A stretch of DNA of 64,000 nucleotides from Ruminococcus sp. FMBCY1 (GTDB lineage: Bacteria > Bacillota > Clostridia > Oscillospirales > Acutalibacteraceae), in contig NZ_CP074197.1 in the NCBI RefSeq assembly GCF_023921805.1, positions 1,364,001-1,428,000 of the forward strand, written 5' to 3'. Made by a program: the position numbers and the translations under genes. The notes below the pieces were generated by a model. The model was not told where the DNA came from. It did no database searches and saw only the letters and a list, made by a program, of their open reading frames with translations. Numbering within the stretch: position 1 is the stretch's first letter; every line of letters begins with the position of its first letter. Of the stretch, positions 17,466 through 24,857 are shown in pieces.

Positions 17466-19112
17466 TTATATGCTGATAGCTTTAAAAAATTTCTTAAAAT
17501 TGTCTGTTGAAATAGGCTGGCTTTGTCTGAGCAAATCTAATTGTGTATATGCTGCTACAAAAGCCATAAAGCCGTCTGTTTTTCTCGACTTTGGCTCGAT
17601 TTTGCCGTAGCTGATATTGCCATTTTTATCCTCTGTTGCAGATGTATTGTTCGTGTACCAACGCATTAACGCCGAATCACCCCATACGATTTTATGGTTT
17701 GCAAAATCAGACGCTATCAGCGGAGCTACCAGCATTTTATCTGACGGCCGAACGAGTTTTAAGTTATTAAGACCCTTGCGGTCACACTCAAATCCACACT
17801 CCAATAGAGGACTTTTGAGCAAAGTGTATCGGTAGTTATCCAACGCTCCTGCTATGATGTTGTAGTGCTTTTTCTGTTCTTTGAGCCATTCTGCAACAAT
17901 TTGTGGCGATATTTCTGCACCATCAACTCGTTGTAGGTCAGGCTGTTTATCATACGGAAATTTAATTCTGCTGAGGTCAGCGGATTGTGAGCAATACCAC
18001 GACATCGGTTTCCAAACAATTTCGTTATCAATCATAAACAGCAAACCTGCTCCGAGAAAATCTGTTGTTTTAGTATAGTCAAGACCAAATACACAAGTTT
18101 TGCCTTCCAAATCGGGTAGCGGTCTGTTTGTGGCTTTTATGTTTTCCCACGCTGTAACCGGGTGCATTTCTGTACCTTTGGGGATATTCATACGCTTAGT
18201 CATAAAAGATGAATTGTTTACTTTGTCACGCTTCCAATCCTCAAATTCCTTTTGAATTTCTCTTAACAAATTTGGAAAATATTGCAACGACGGATTTGCT
18301 TTGTACCAATTTTCTTGCTCATATACCTCTTTTTCGTTGTCTAACCTGCATATGAAATAAAGAGTGCCGTTGTCAGGTGCATCACCATTCAGCACTTCAA
18401 GACCTGCGGCAAGCTCGTTGTCAAGTGGCCCGTCCCGAACATCTCCCATAGTTGTAATTGTTGTTCTGCGTGGCATAGCTTTTTTACCTAAGCCTGTTGT
18501 GAAAACATCAATGAGCTTATAATTTTCATATGCGTGCTTTTCGTCAAAATCTACTTTGCCGGGTCTGCCTCCGTCTTTCGTTTTGCTGTTTGAAGTTCTG
18601 TATCTGATTGTTGAATTAGTCTTTATGTTCGTAATCTCTGTTTTATTCCACTTAAAATGCCGCTGCATTTTTGTAGAATTGTTTTCCAAAATCTCGTAGA
18701 TGTCATTAAAAGTTGTGCTTGCTTGCTCTTCTGATGTTGCACAAATGTCAATGTCATAATTGCGTATGCCGTTGACAGGCGTGAGCAGAGAAAAATCTTC
18801 AAATGCAAGATAGCCGTTTTTTCCTGCACCTCGCCCGACCACACAAACTAAATCGGGAAATCTTAATACGCCCGGTGCGGAATATGTGCAATTGTGCAGA
18901 ATAAAACAAAACTTTTCCCATGCAAATAATTCGTATGGAAAATATTTCTGTAGTGCAAAATACTTTTCAACCTGCTCACTGTCAACATAGACTTGCTCGT
19001 TTTCGAATACTTTTTCTATGAAATTTACAAGCTGTATTTGCTCTTTGCATACACGATATTGACCGCTTTTTACTTGCTTTATGTAATCGTCAAGGTATTT
19101 ACAGTTCGTCAT
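17466..19112 (-). CDS. Terminase large subunit
   Basis: 548 aa overlapping the small-subunit gene by 14 bp. The ATPase P-loop is VCVVGRGAGKN near residue 90, and the nuclease-domain motif VFGLDYTKTTDF is near residue 345. This is the HK97-like (Terminase_1) class used by many cos phages. It packages DNA into proheads. Confidence 0.95.
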   Translation of the reverse strand: MTNCKYLDDYIKQVKSGQYRVCKEQIQLVNFIEKVFENEQVYVDSEQVEKYFALQKYFPYELFAWEKFCFILHNCTYSAPGVLRFPDLVCVVGRGAGKNGYLAFEDFSLLTPVNGIRNYDIDICATSEEQASTTFNDIYEILENNSTKMQRHFKWNKTEITNIKTNSTIRYRTSNSKTKDGGRPGKVDFDEKHAYENYKLIDVFTTGLGKKAMPRRTTITTMGDVRDGPLDNELAAGLEVLNGDAPDNGTLYFICRLDNEKEVYEQENWYKANPSLQYFPNLLREIQKEFEDWKRDKVNNSSFMTKRMNIPKGTEMHPVTAWENIKATNRPLPDLEGKTCVFGLDYTKTTDFLGAGLLFMIDNEIVWKPMSWYCSQSADLSRIKFPYDKQPDLQRVDGAEISPQIVAEWLKEQKKHYNIIAGALDNYRYTLLKSPLLECGFECDRKGLNNLKLVRPSDKMLVAPLIASDFANHKIVWGDSALMRWYTNNTSATEDKNGNISYGKIEPKSRKTDGFMAFVAAYTQLDLLRQSQPISTDNFKKFFKAISI

Positions 19113-19413
19113 TTACATCACTTTCGACCTTGTTGATTGATAGCCCCATTTGCGAAAGAATCGCAAGTCTTTGCTTGTTGTACATTATTGAATTTTTCAC
19201 TGACGGATTGTCTTTAGTATATTCTTTACCTGTCGAGGAAATTGCCTTGTATGACAGGCCGTTTTTCTTGATGTCAGCTTGCATTTGTCGTTCAAGTTTA
19301 GTGTAGAAAATGTAACTTTCGATTAAGTCACGATACACATCAATGTCTGCTCCTTTTAATGTGAGTTGTTCAATTAAGCTTTCTTTGATTTTTGCCATTT
19401 TAACTTGTGCCAT
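19099..19413 (-). CDS. Terminase small subunit, P27 family
   Basis: 104 aa from the ATG with GAAAGGATC; the longer in-frame extension runs through the putative cos region and is not supported. The sequence (IDVYRDLIESYIFYTKLERQMQADI, ...SVKNSIMYNKQRLAILSQMGL) fits P27-type small terminases, which recognise the packaging site. Confidence 0.88.
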   Translation of the reverse strand: MAQVKMAKIKESLIEQLTLKGADIDVYRDLIESYIFYTKLERQMQADIKKNGLSYKAISSTGKEYTKDNPSVKNSIMYNKQRLAILSQMGLSINKVESDVNDEL

Positions 19414-19514
19414 TTTATTGATCCTTTCACAAAAATTTCTCGTGCGTGCGTGCGAGGACAAATTGTCTACCCTGTACACCGTTATCCATACGCTTGAGGT
19501 AAGTGCGATTTTTG

Positions 19515-19525
19515 ACCCCGGGGGT
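19515..19525. other. Candidate cos site core
   Basis: ACCCCGGGGGT, a GC-rich near-palindrome standing out in an AT-rich region, between the HNH and small terminase genes. This is the usual position of cos in HNH-terminase phages. A CGTGCGTGCGTGCGAG repeat lies at about 19440-19456. Cleavage cannot be shown from the sequence. Confidence 0.4.
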
Positions 19526-19526
19526 G

Positions 19527-19847
19527 CTACCATTTCTCGGAAAATTCTTCTGAAAAAATTTTTTCTTGCAGTTTGTGATGCTCTTTGTAATGACAATCTT
19601 TGCACAAACATTCAAGATTGTTGATGTCAAGAGCAAGATCAGGTCTTGCTTTAAGGTACTTCTTGTGATGCACCACTTCACAGGGGCTATATTTTCCTAC
19701 GGCTCTGCACCGTTCACATTCATCGTGCTCCATTGTACGCTTTTTATCTCGCACTCTTTGCCAGTCAGCGGTCAAATAGAACCTGTATGCTTTGCCGTCC
19801 TGTATTTGTTGTATTATCCATTCTGTTGTTACATATCTTTTTATCAT
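19527..19847 (-). CDS. HNH endonuclease next to terminase
   Basis: 106 aa. Zinc-binding CERC and CLCKDCH pairs surround the HHKKYL motif of HNH nucleases. Phage HNH genes beside terminase are known to be needed for cos cleavage and packaging in HK97-like phages. Confidence 0.92.
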   Translation of the reverse strand: MIKRYVTTEWIIQQIQDGKAYRFYLTADWQRVRDKKRTMEHDECERCRAVGKYSPCEVVHHKKYLKARPDLALDINNLECLCKDCHYKEHHKLQEKIFSEEFSEKW

Positions 19848-19957
19848 TTTGCAAATAAATAAGCCGCTGCATTAACAGCGACTTGTTTAACTTTGTATTT
19901 TCTGAGCTTTGCTCAATTATATTCTAACACACCCTCGAGCGAACAAACGAACAACTT
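19848..19957 (-). promoter_or_regulatory. Probable late promoter region
   Basis: A 110-bp gap before the HNH gene. On the minus strand it has TATAAT (at 19916-19921) preceded by two GTTCG repeats 8 bp apart instead of a clear -35 box, and a small GC hairpin at 19862-19880. It follows the putative late regulator gene, as expected for activator-dependent late transcription (inference). Confidence 0.45.
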
Positions 19958-20317
19958 TCACCACTCATAGCGATTGCACATCATACGCACTCCGTCCTCT
20001 GTATTCCCTCCGCCCATAATGAACGCTATTTCTTTCCAAGAACGCTTATCACGCAAATGCAAAATTAAGCAGCTGCCCTCTGTTGTTTCAGCTGGTATAC
20101 TACATATTGCAACAGCTCTTCTCGTTTCTGTGTTGTGTAATTCGTTCCGAAGGTCAGCTATTTGGGGCACTATCTTGTCAATGCTCCCTGACGCACTTGC
20201 TCCGTTTGCAGCAGTAATGTTTGAGGTAATGTGCGTTACCTCTGCTTCAAGAGTGGCTATCCTGACTCTGTAATTACAGATATTGTCACTCATTTCTCTG
20301 ATTTGTTTTAGATTCAT
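19958..20317 (-). CDS. Putative late transcriptional regulator (ArpU/DUF1492-like)
   Basis: 119 aa with AAGGAGGCTGACAAACA upstream. An N-terminal coiled coil (about 1-65) is followed by a C-terminal part (CLILHLRDKRSWKEIAFIMG...) that reads like a sigma region 4-type helix-turn-helix. Small proteins of this build at the end of the early operon, just before terminase, are late activators in many Firmicute phages. The exact family is uncertain. Confidence 0.65.
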   Translation of the reverse strand: MNLKQIREMSDNICNYRVRIATLEAEVTHITSNITAANGASASGSIDKIVPQIADLRNELHNTETRRAVAICSIPAETTEGSCLILHLRDKRSWKEIAFIMGGGNTEDGVRMMCNRYEW

Positions 20318-20515
20318 TGTTTGTCAGCCTCCTTGTTGCAGTCAATTGCATAAATACAAAATGATAGCTTGCTCCAGTGAAGTCATTAATCCACATTTCG
20401 TCACGCACAAGATAATAGCCTTGTGGAATTTGCAAAGCCTCGCCTTTTTCAAGTTTTTTGAATTCACGCTTTTGCAAAAAAATGGGCAAATTGCTTTCGT
20501 ACTCTTGTCCACCAT
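20286..20515 (-). CDS. Duplicate of the HUH protein C-terminal domain, frame broken at a T7 run
   Basis: The good ribosome binding site (AGGGGGGTGAACGAA) leads to the ATG at 20515 (MVDKSTKAICPFF). The conserved remainder, QKREFKKLEKGEALQIP...NDFTGASYHFVF, is in the -1 frame. The shift falls at a run of seven T (minus strand; 20476-20482). One extra T, or a -1 slip on TTT, gives a 76-aa protein. It closely matches the C-terminus of the gene upstream (REIKKLERGEMIKIP...NDITGASWYFAF). It may be a programmed frameshift, a real mutation or an assembly error. Confidence 0.6.
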
Positions 20516-20560
20516 TTCGTTCACCCCCCTGCACCAATAAGCCGTCCGCAGACAGCTTGT

Positions 20561-21289
20561 TTATGAAATATCAAATTTTTCGTACGCAAGAGGCAAAAAA
20601 GCAAAGTACCAGCTTGCACCTGTTATATCGTTGTAATTGTAGTTCTCATCGTCCTTGAGCATAAAACAGCCGTCAGGAATTTTTATCATTTCACCACGCT
20701 CAAGTTTCTTAATCTCCCTGCGCCCTGCCTCTTTTACAGTAACATCAGGCTTTTTAAGACATCTCGCCGTCCTTATCCTCTTTTCCCCTGCTACATCTTT
20801 GCTTATGTATTCCGCAAGTTTTTCGTAGTAACCGCTTGTGTATAGTGCAGTAAAGTTTATGCCGTCGTACTCCCAATACTTTTCTACAAATTCAAGAGCC
20901 TCACGCTCCACGATAATGTGCATATGCCAGTTCTTGCCCAGCTTTCCACACTCCGTAAACGAAATGTACTTAAACTTTTTTCCAATTTTTCGAAAAGCGT
21001 CACGCATTTTTCTTTTCCATTTGCTTGCAATCTTTTCGAATTCATCTTCCGTAAACTCCGCCCTTGGCACGTTCAGCCTTACAAAATAGTCACCGCTTGT
21101 AAAATTGCAGAGTATAAGCCTCTGCATATTTTTGATTGCTCGCATTCTGTTAGCTCTTTTTTGCTTTTCGGGTGTAAGACTCTGATTTATTTTTCTACCC
21201 CCGTAATTTTTTCCAATTTTGCGAAAGGATCTGTAATATTCAATTTCTGTAAGCGGACCACTTTTAATAGTTCTTTTGTATGTAAACAT
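20561..21289 (-). CDS. Rolling-circle replication initiator-like HUH endonuclease (ORF2/G2P type)
   Basis: 242 aa from the ATG with AAAGGATG; an ATG four codons upstream is too close to that site. FTECGKLGKNWHMHIIVE gives the HUH motif (HMH at about residues 122-124 of this form), and EYISKD supplies the catalytic-tyrosine motif (Y..K). The family nicks DNA and joins to the 5' end to start rolling-circle replication. A separate ~50-residue C-terminal module is repeated in the next gene. No other replication gene is visible in the prophage. Confidence 0.75.
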   Translation of the reverse strand: MFTYKRTIKSGPLTEIEYYRSFRKIGKNYGGRKINQSLTPEKQKRANRMRAIKNMQRLILCNFTSGDYFVRLNVPRAEFTEDEFEKIASKWKRKMRDAFRKIGKKFKYISFTECGKLGKNWHMHIIVEREALEFVEKYWEYDGINFTALYTSGYYEKLAEYISKDVAGEKRIRTARCLKKPDVTVKEAGRREIKKLERGEMIKIPDGCFMLKDDENYNYNDITGASWYFAFLPLAYEKFDIS

Positions 21290-21348
21290 TATATTATACA
21301 TCCTTTCTCAAAGTTCGTCACTTAAATAATTGCTTTAGCAGGAAAGTC

Positions 21349-21372
21349 AAGCGGCTCAATGGCCGCTTTTTT
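21349..21372 (+). terminator. Hairpin with T-run on the antisense strand
   Basis: AAGCGGC TCAAT GGCCGCTT followed by T on the plus strand, in the gap between two minus-strand early genes. It may stop antisense transcription; on the minus strand it has no T-run. Confidence 0.4.
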
Positions 21373-21386
21373 CTTTCCGTTACACC

Positions 21387-21626
21387 TTAATTCCCGCTCT
21401 GTTTTATCTCACCATATGCGTCCTTATACGCTTTCAGCTGTCCGCTCAGGTATATGTTCTGTTCAATCGCCTTGCACAAGTTCACTTCATTGCTGCTGTA
21501 TGTATCATTAAGATTCTTAAGATTTCCATACACAAGGTTCACCTTTTCTCTGTACTTTCTGCAAGCCTTTACAGCTTTTTCTTTTTCATCTGCGAGCTTT
21601 TGTGCCTCTTCCGACATTTCATCCAT
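21387..21626 (-). CDS. Small coiled-coil phage protein
   Basis: 79 aa from the ATG preceded by AGGGACAAGTTG; a TTG start at 21659 (90 aa) is an alternative. It is highly charged and helical (EEAQKLADEKEKAVKACRKYR...), probably a coiled coil. No known domain. It follows the 31-aa membrane peptide gene in the early operon. Confidence 0.6.
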   Translation of the reverse strand: MDEMSEEAQKLADEKEKAVKACRKYREKVNLVYGNLKNLNDTYSSNEVNLCKAIEQNIYLSGQLKAYKDAYGEIKQSGN

Positions 21627-21664
21627 CAACTTGTCCCTGTGAGTAATGCAGCTTTTCAAGTTTT

Positions 21665-21760
21665 CTATCTCTTCTTTTGTTTTTTTTTATCAATTCTGTA
21701 AATTCCATAAAAGATAAAAGAATAAGCCGCAAATAACGCAATTACAATACCCCCGTACAT
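21665..21760 (-). CDS. 31-aa single-helix membrane peptide
   Basis: ATG at 21760 with AAAGGTGAG upstream, 3 nt after the preceding stop. One hydrophobic helix (GIVIALFAAYSFIFYGIY) is followed by a strongly basic tail (RIDKKKQKKR). The spacing and protein-like composition support a real gene. Function unknown. Confidence 0.6.
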   Translation of the reverse strand: MYGGIVIALFAAYSFIFYGIYRIDKKKQKKR

Positions 21761-21763
21761 TCT

Positions 21764-22195
21764 CTAACTCACCTTTCTGTAAACACACTTAATTGCCTTA
21801 ATCTGATTATCAGTAAGATTAACAATGTCCTCTCTTGAAACGCCTACAAACATAACCGTTCCCTTGTAAATCTCGCCTGTATCCTTGTTCTCAAGATTAT
21901 CCTTGCCGCTGCCCGAATAAATCATCTTAATTCTGCCTTTAAGCAAGTCCTTGTTTTTGAGTTTCTCACTCCTCAAAAAGTTCTCAATCTCAACCCTGTC
22001 AATCATCTCAACCATACCTCTAATCTCGCCTTCATATCCAACCGGTTCGGCATACTTAAAAACCAGTACCTTTTCCTCTGCCATTTTCTTTGTTTCATCC
22101 TTTCTTTTTGTATATTTTTCGTAGCAGTTGCACAACACTCCTCTGCTCCTCGCTGAGCAGCGTGTAAAATGCCTGCAATTCTCACAGCTTTTCAT
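21764..22195 (-). CDS. Phage protein with N-terminal cysteine cluster
   Basis: 143 aa. The first 30 residues contain CENCRHF..C......LCNC, a likely zinc-binding knuckle. A separate domain (about 40-143) has no recognised family. An internal ATG (MAEEKVLVF) has AAAGGATG 11 nt upstream and could give a shorter product. Overlaps the VRR-NUC gene by 14 bp. Confidence 0.65.
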   Translation of the reverse strand: MKSCENCRHFTRCSARSRGVLCNCYEKYTKRKDETKKMAEEKVLVFKYAEPVGYEGEIRGMVEMIDRVEIENFLRSEKLKNKDLLKGRIKMIYSGSGKDNLENKDTGEIYKGTVMFVGVSREDIVNLTDNQIKAIKCVYRKVS

Positions 22196-22562
22196 CTTCA
22201 CTGTCCGCCTTTAGCTTTATGTACTTAAGCAGTACAGCCGAGGCCTCCTCCCATCCGTAACACACGAGCGCCAAATTGCCCTGCTCTCTTAGCCTCTTAA
22301 TCCATTTTCGCTGCTTTTCAGTCGCCTTGTTGTTGCCCACCTTGAGTTCAATGTAAAGTGCGTGATATTTACCCCTCGATACAGGCAGGCACAAATCAGG
22401 CACACCGGCTCTCACACCTTGCCTTTTAAGGTTAAACGCCTCTTTCTGATTTCTCTTGCCGCCATTTGGTACATGAAACAGCAAGTCAAGCTGTGGATAA
22501 GTGTTCCTTGCATATGCAACCCAGTTGAATAGCTTGATCTGCTCATACGCCTCATTTGTCAT
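22182..22562 (-). CDS. VRR-NUC domain nuclease
   Basis: 126 aa from the ATG with GGAGGAGTGA. Motifs of the virus-type replication-repair nuclease fold are present: VPNGGKR, RAGVPDLCLP (catalytic D) and YIELKVGNNKATEKQRKW (E-x-K). Stand-alone VRR-NUC proteins are common in phages and are thought to resolve or process branched DNA. Confidence 0.92.
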   Translation of the reverse strand: MTNEAYEQIKLFNWVAYARNTYPQLDLLFHVPNGGKRNQKEAFNLKRQGVRAGVPDLCLPVSRGKYHALYIELKVGNNKATEKQRKWIKRLREQGNLALVCYGWEEASAVLLKYIKLKADSEDEKL

Positions 22563-22567
22563 TACTT

Positions 22568-22963
22568 TCACTCCTCCAAAAGTTCGGGATTATCATAGAT
22601 ATTGCCGATAACCGTAAACCACTTGAAATATTCGTTCCTTTCAAACAACTCGAAATCATCAACATAATTTCTGTTGCCGCTTGCTGCAATAGCAAACTTG
22701 CCGTTATTGCCGTCCCAAAAGACTTCGTAAATTCCTTTACTGCCGTCCATATCATCAAACGCCAAAATATCACCCTCAAAAATCTTAGCACCGTCCTTGT
22801 CCTTAAAGCCTGTGTACTGTCCAATGGTTTTGAGGATAATCGGGTAAGCTGTATTTTCATCATTAGGTTGCATAATGTGATACTGCCACCATATTATTGC
22901 CAATAAACCTTCGACCCACGCACCATTATCTACTCTCTTGCCTCTGAATAATATTTCTCTCAT
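22568..22963 (-). CDS. YopX protein, copy 1
   Basis: 131 aa beginning MREILFRGKRVDNGAWVEG and ending FTVIGNIYDNPELLEE, both hallmark segments of the YopX family (SPbeta-type phages), with IGQYTGFKDKDGAKIFEGDIL in the middle. Function unknown. A second copy lies at 24468-24857. Confidence 0.93.
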   Translation of the reverse strand: MREILFRGKRVDNGAWVEGLLAIIWWQYHIMQPNDENTAYPIILKTIGQYTGFKDKDGAKIFEGDILAFDDMDGSKGIYEVFWDGNNGKFAIAASGNRNYVDDFELFERNEYFKWFTVIGNIYDNPELLEE

Positions 22964-23368
22964 CTACATTCTCCTTTCATTTATCATATTCATAACCTTA
23001 AGACTGTCGGCTTGCATTATATGTTCATTAACAATCATTTTCTCTGTTTTAGTAACCTTGAAATACTCACCACACAAATTCAGAACATTCTGAATACATT
23101 TCTCAACATTGTCCGCCTGTAATTCCATTCCGTATACAGATTTCAGCGATGTAGTGTAGTCTTTTCTCTTTTTGCAATTTGCAAACTTGCGCTTTAAAAT
23201 TTCGATTATAAAAACTCCCTCACCACAGCAGGGCTCAAGGAAAGTCCGTTCAGGCTTAAAAGTTTCGGGCGGTAGCATATCAAGCATTTGGTTCACTGTT
23301 TCAACCGATGTAAAAACCTCTCCAAATTTTTGTATTCGCTCTTTTTTTGTAAGGCTTGTGCTATTCAT
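22964..23368 (-). CDS. Truncated N6-adenine methyltransferase-like protein (SAM-binding part only)
   Basis: 134 aa from the ATG with GGAGGTGATACTTG. It has QKFGEVFTS and motif I FLEPCCGEGVF, as in type II N6-adenine methyltransferases, but stops before any (D/N)PPY catalytic motif. It is followed directly by the YopX gene, so the shortening is not caused by a nearby frameshift I can see. It may be a SAM-binding accessory protein or an inactive remnant. Confidence 0.7.
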   Translation of the reverse strand: MNSTSLTKKERIQKFGEVFTSVETVNQMLDMLPPETFKPERTFLEPCCGEGVFIIEILKRKFANCKKRKDYTTSLKSVYGMELQADNVEKCIQNVLNLCGEYFKVTKTEKMIVNEHIMQADSLKVMNMINERRM

Positions 23369-23540
23369 CAAGTATCACCTCCAAATCGTCAAGATAATCT
23401 GAAACAATTTGAAATGCAATCAGCATACCCTCGCTTATGTAGTAGTTCCTGTCTTTTCTGCTTTCGTTAAGCCTGTTCAGCTTGTCCTGCTCACTTTCTA
23501 TGCGTTCCGTTATTTCTGCTTTTAATTCATCAAGCGTCAT
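23361..23540 (-). CDS. 59-aa helical phage protein
   Basis: ATG at 23540, overlapping the upstream stop (ATGA) and running 8 bp into the methyltransferase-like gene. The helical sequence MTLDELKAEITERIESEQDK... and close packing indicate a real gene. No known domain. Confidence 0.65.
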   Translation of the reverse strand: MTLDELKAEITERIESEQDKLNRLNESRKDRNYYISEGMLIAFQIVSDYLDDLEVILDE

Positions 23541-23722
23541 TCTTCTGCCTCACTTTCAAGCCAATTTTTAATCCCTGTGGTACAACTTTTATCATCAAAG
23601 TAATAACCGTTGCATTGCTTTTTGTAATAAACGCAATTTCCACACTTATCGAATTGGTGTATGAATAAGAATTGAGTCATATCATGGATGCTCATTGATT
23701 TGATTTTCTCATAATTAGTCAT
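23537..23722 (-). CDS. Small cysteine-containing phage protein
   Basis: 61 aa from the ATG with AAGGAGAGTG. CGNCVYY...C.......SCTTGIKNWLESE fits a widespread family of small phage proteins with four cysteines before a GI.KWL.SE ending. Probably a zinc knuckle; role unknown. Confidence 0.75.
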   Translation of the reverse strand: MTNYEKIKSMSIHDMTQFLFIHQFDKCGNCVYYKKQCNGYYFDDKSCTTGIKNWLESEAEE

Positions 23723-24092
23723 TGTTTTCACTCTCCTTACCTGTTTTATTTTGATTTTCAAAGTAAAATTCAATTGGATTGTCCGTTTTTTTAATTAGTC
23801 CATACTTCACAGCTAATCGAAAAATAAAGACCTTTTCCAACCTTAAAAGCAATGTGCATAACTGTTTTCTAAAATCATCAACTGTCATTGTTGACTTGTA
23901 AAAATTGCACATCCTGCAGGCAGGATTATAATTTTCAATATCGTTTGCACCGTTATACCAATACACGCTCTGTATATGGTCAACTTGCATTTCTTTTAAA
24001 GTGAGTGTGCAACCACAATAAGCACACCGTCCATTGTACTTCTCATAAACTTTAAGTCTTGTTGCTTTGGAAATTGATTTTCTCTGACTCAA
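23715..24092 (-). CDS. HNH endonuclease of the early region
   Basis: 125 aa if the TTG with GGAGTG upstream is used. CAYCG, the catalytic MQVDHIQSVYW and CRMCNFYKS define an HNH nuclease with a zinc site. It overlaps its downstream neighbour by 8 bp. It may be a free-standing (homing-type) or DNA-processing nuclease. Confidence 0.85.
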   Translation of the reverse strand: MSQRKSISKATRLKVYEKYNGRCAYCGCTLTLKEMQVDHIQSVYWYNGANDIENYNPACRMCNFYKSTMTVDDFRKQLCTLLLRLEKVFIFRLAVKYGLIKKTDNPIEFYFENQNKTGKESENND

Positions 24093-24097
24093 CCAAA

Positions 24098-24475
24098 TCA
24101 CTCCTTAATTGGCTGATTCCAACATTCTATGCAGCCGTCGCGACAATCATCCATGCTCATAAATCCTAAGACATATAGGCACATTTTAGGCACTCCGTCA
24201 CGGTTAAGAGGAGCATTCGGATAGTTTTTTAAAAACTCACCTAAGTAAGTTTTCTGTGGGTGTTCATTACTCCACTTTTGGACGCTTTCAATAGCTTTTT
24301 CGGGATAGAGTGCTTCAAAGTCTGAACACAACATCGTAGAACCATTATTTAAATGGCTCAAAGGGCAGTCAGCACAATTAAGTTTACATGCATATCCACC
24401 GTGATTTAGTTTATGTTTTTTCGTCATCCTTTGCTTTTCGGCAAAGTAATTTTCAGTTCTTGAACAATCAATCAT
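24098..24475 (-). CDS. Cysteine-rich phage protein of a widespread unknown family
   Basis: 125 aa from the ATG with GGAGATGAAAATA. MIDCSRTENYFAEKQRMTK, CKLNCADCPLS, WSNEHPQKTYL and the terminal DCRDGCIECWNQPI are features I associate with a common gut-phage family. Several CxxC pairs suggest metal binding. Function unknown. Confidence 0.78.
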   Translation of the reverse strand: MIDCSRTENYFAEKQRMTKKHKLNHGGYACKLNCADCPLSHLNNGSTMLCSDFEALYPEKAIESVQKWSNEHPQKTYLGEFLKNYPNAPLNRDGVPKMCLYVLGFMSMDDCRDGCIECWNQPIKE

Positions 24476-24857
24476 TATTTTCATCTCCTACAAGTTCCGG
24501 ATTGTCATAGATGTTGCCGATAACTTCAATATTTTTTGAATGATAGTGTCTGCCTAATCCCTCAAAGAGTGAATCATACACAATTCCAAATTCAGTTTCA
24601 TTTGTGTCATACACAACAACTCCATAGCCGTCACCATCCGAGCGGTCAGAAAAATCAAGGATATCTCCCTCAAAAATTTTCGTACCGTTTTTGTCAGTCA
24701 AGCCCGTATACTGTCCAACTGTATCAGCGTAAATATGCCACACATTTGAAGTATTGTTCTTGTACTGCTCTTTAATTACCAGACCCTGGGGTTCAATACT
24801 TAAAAATCCGTACTTCCATTCGTTTCCGAATTTACCTCTAAATAATATTTCTCTCAT
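24468..24857 (-). CDS. YopX protein, copy 2
   Basis: 129 aa with AAAGGAGAATATAG. It shares MREILFRGK, VGQYTGLTDKNGTKIFEGDIL and EVIGNIYDNPEL with copy 1, but the middle differs, so the duplication is old or the copies were gained separately. Function unknown. Confidence 0.93.
   Translation of the reverse strand: MREILFRGKFGNEWKYGFLSIEPQGLVIKEQYKNNTSNVWHIYADTVGQYTGLTDKNGTKIFEGDILDFSDRSDGDGYGVVVYDTNETEFGIVYDSLFEGLGRHYHSKNIEVIGNIYDNPELVGDENND

Noticed and set aside
21620-21700. A possible frameshift in an A9 run that would extend the coiled-coil protein upstream (MEFTELIKK...).
   Set aside because: A 31-aa membrane peptide with its own ribosome binding site uses the same bases in another frame and explains the run.
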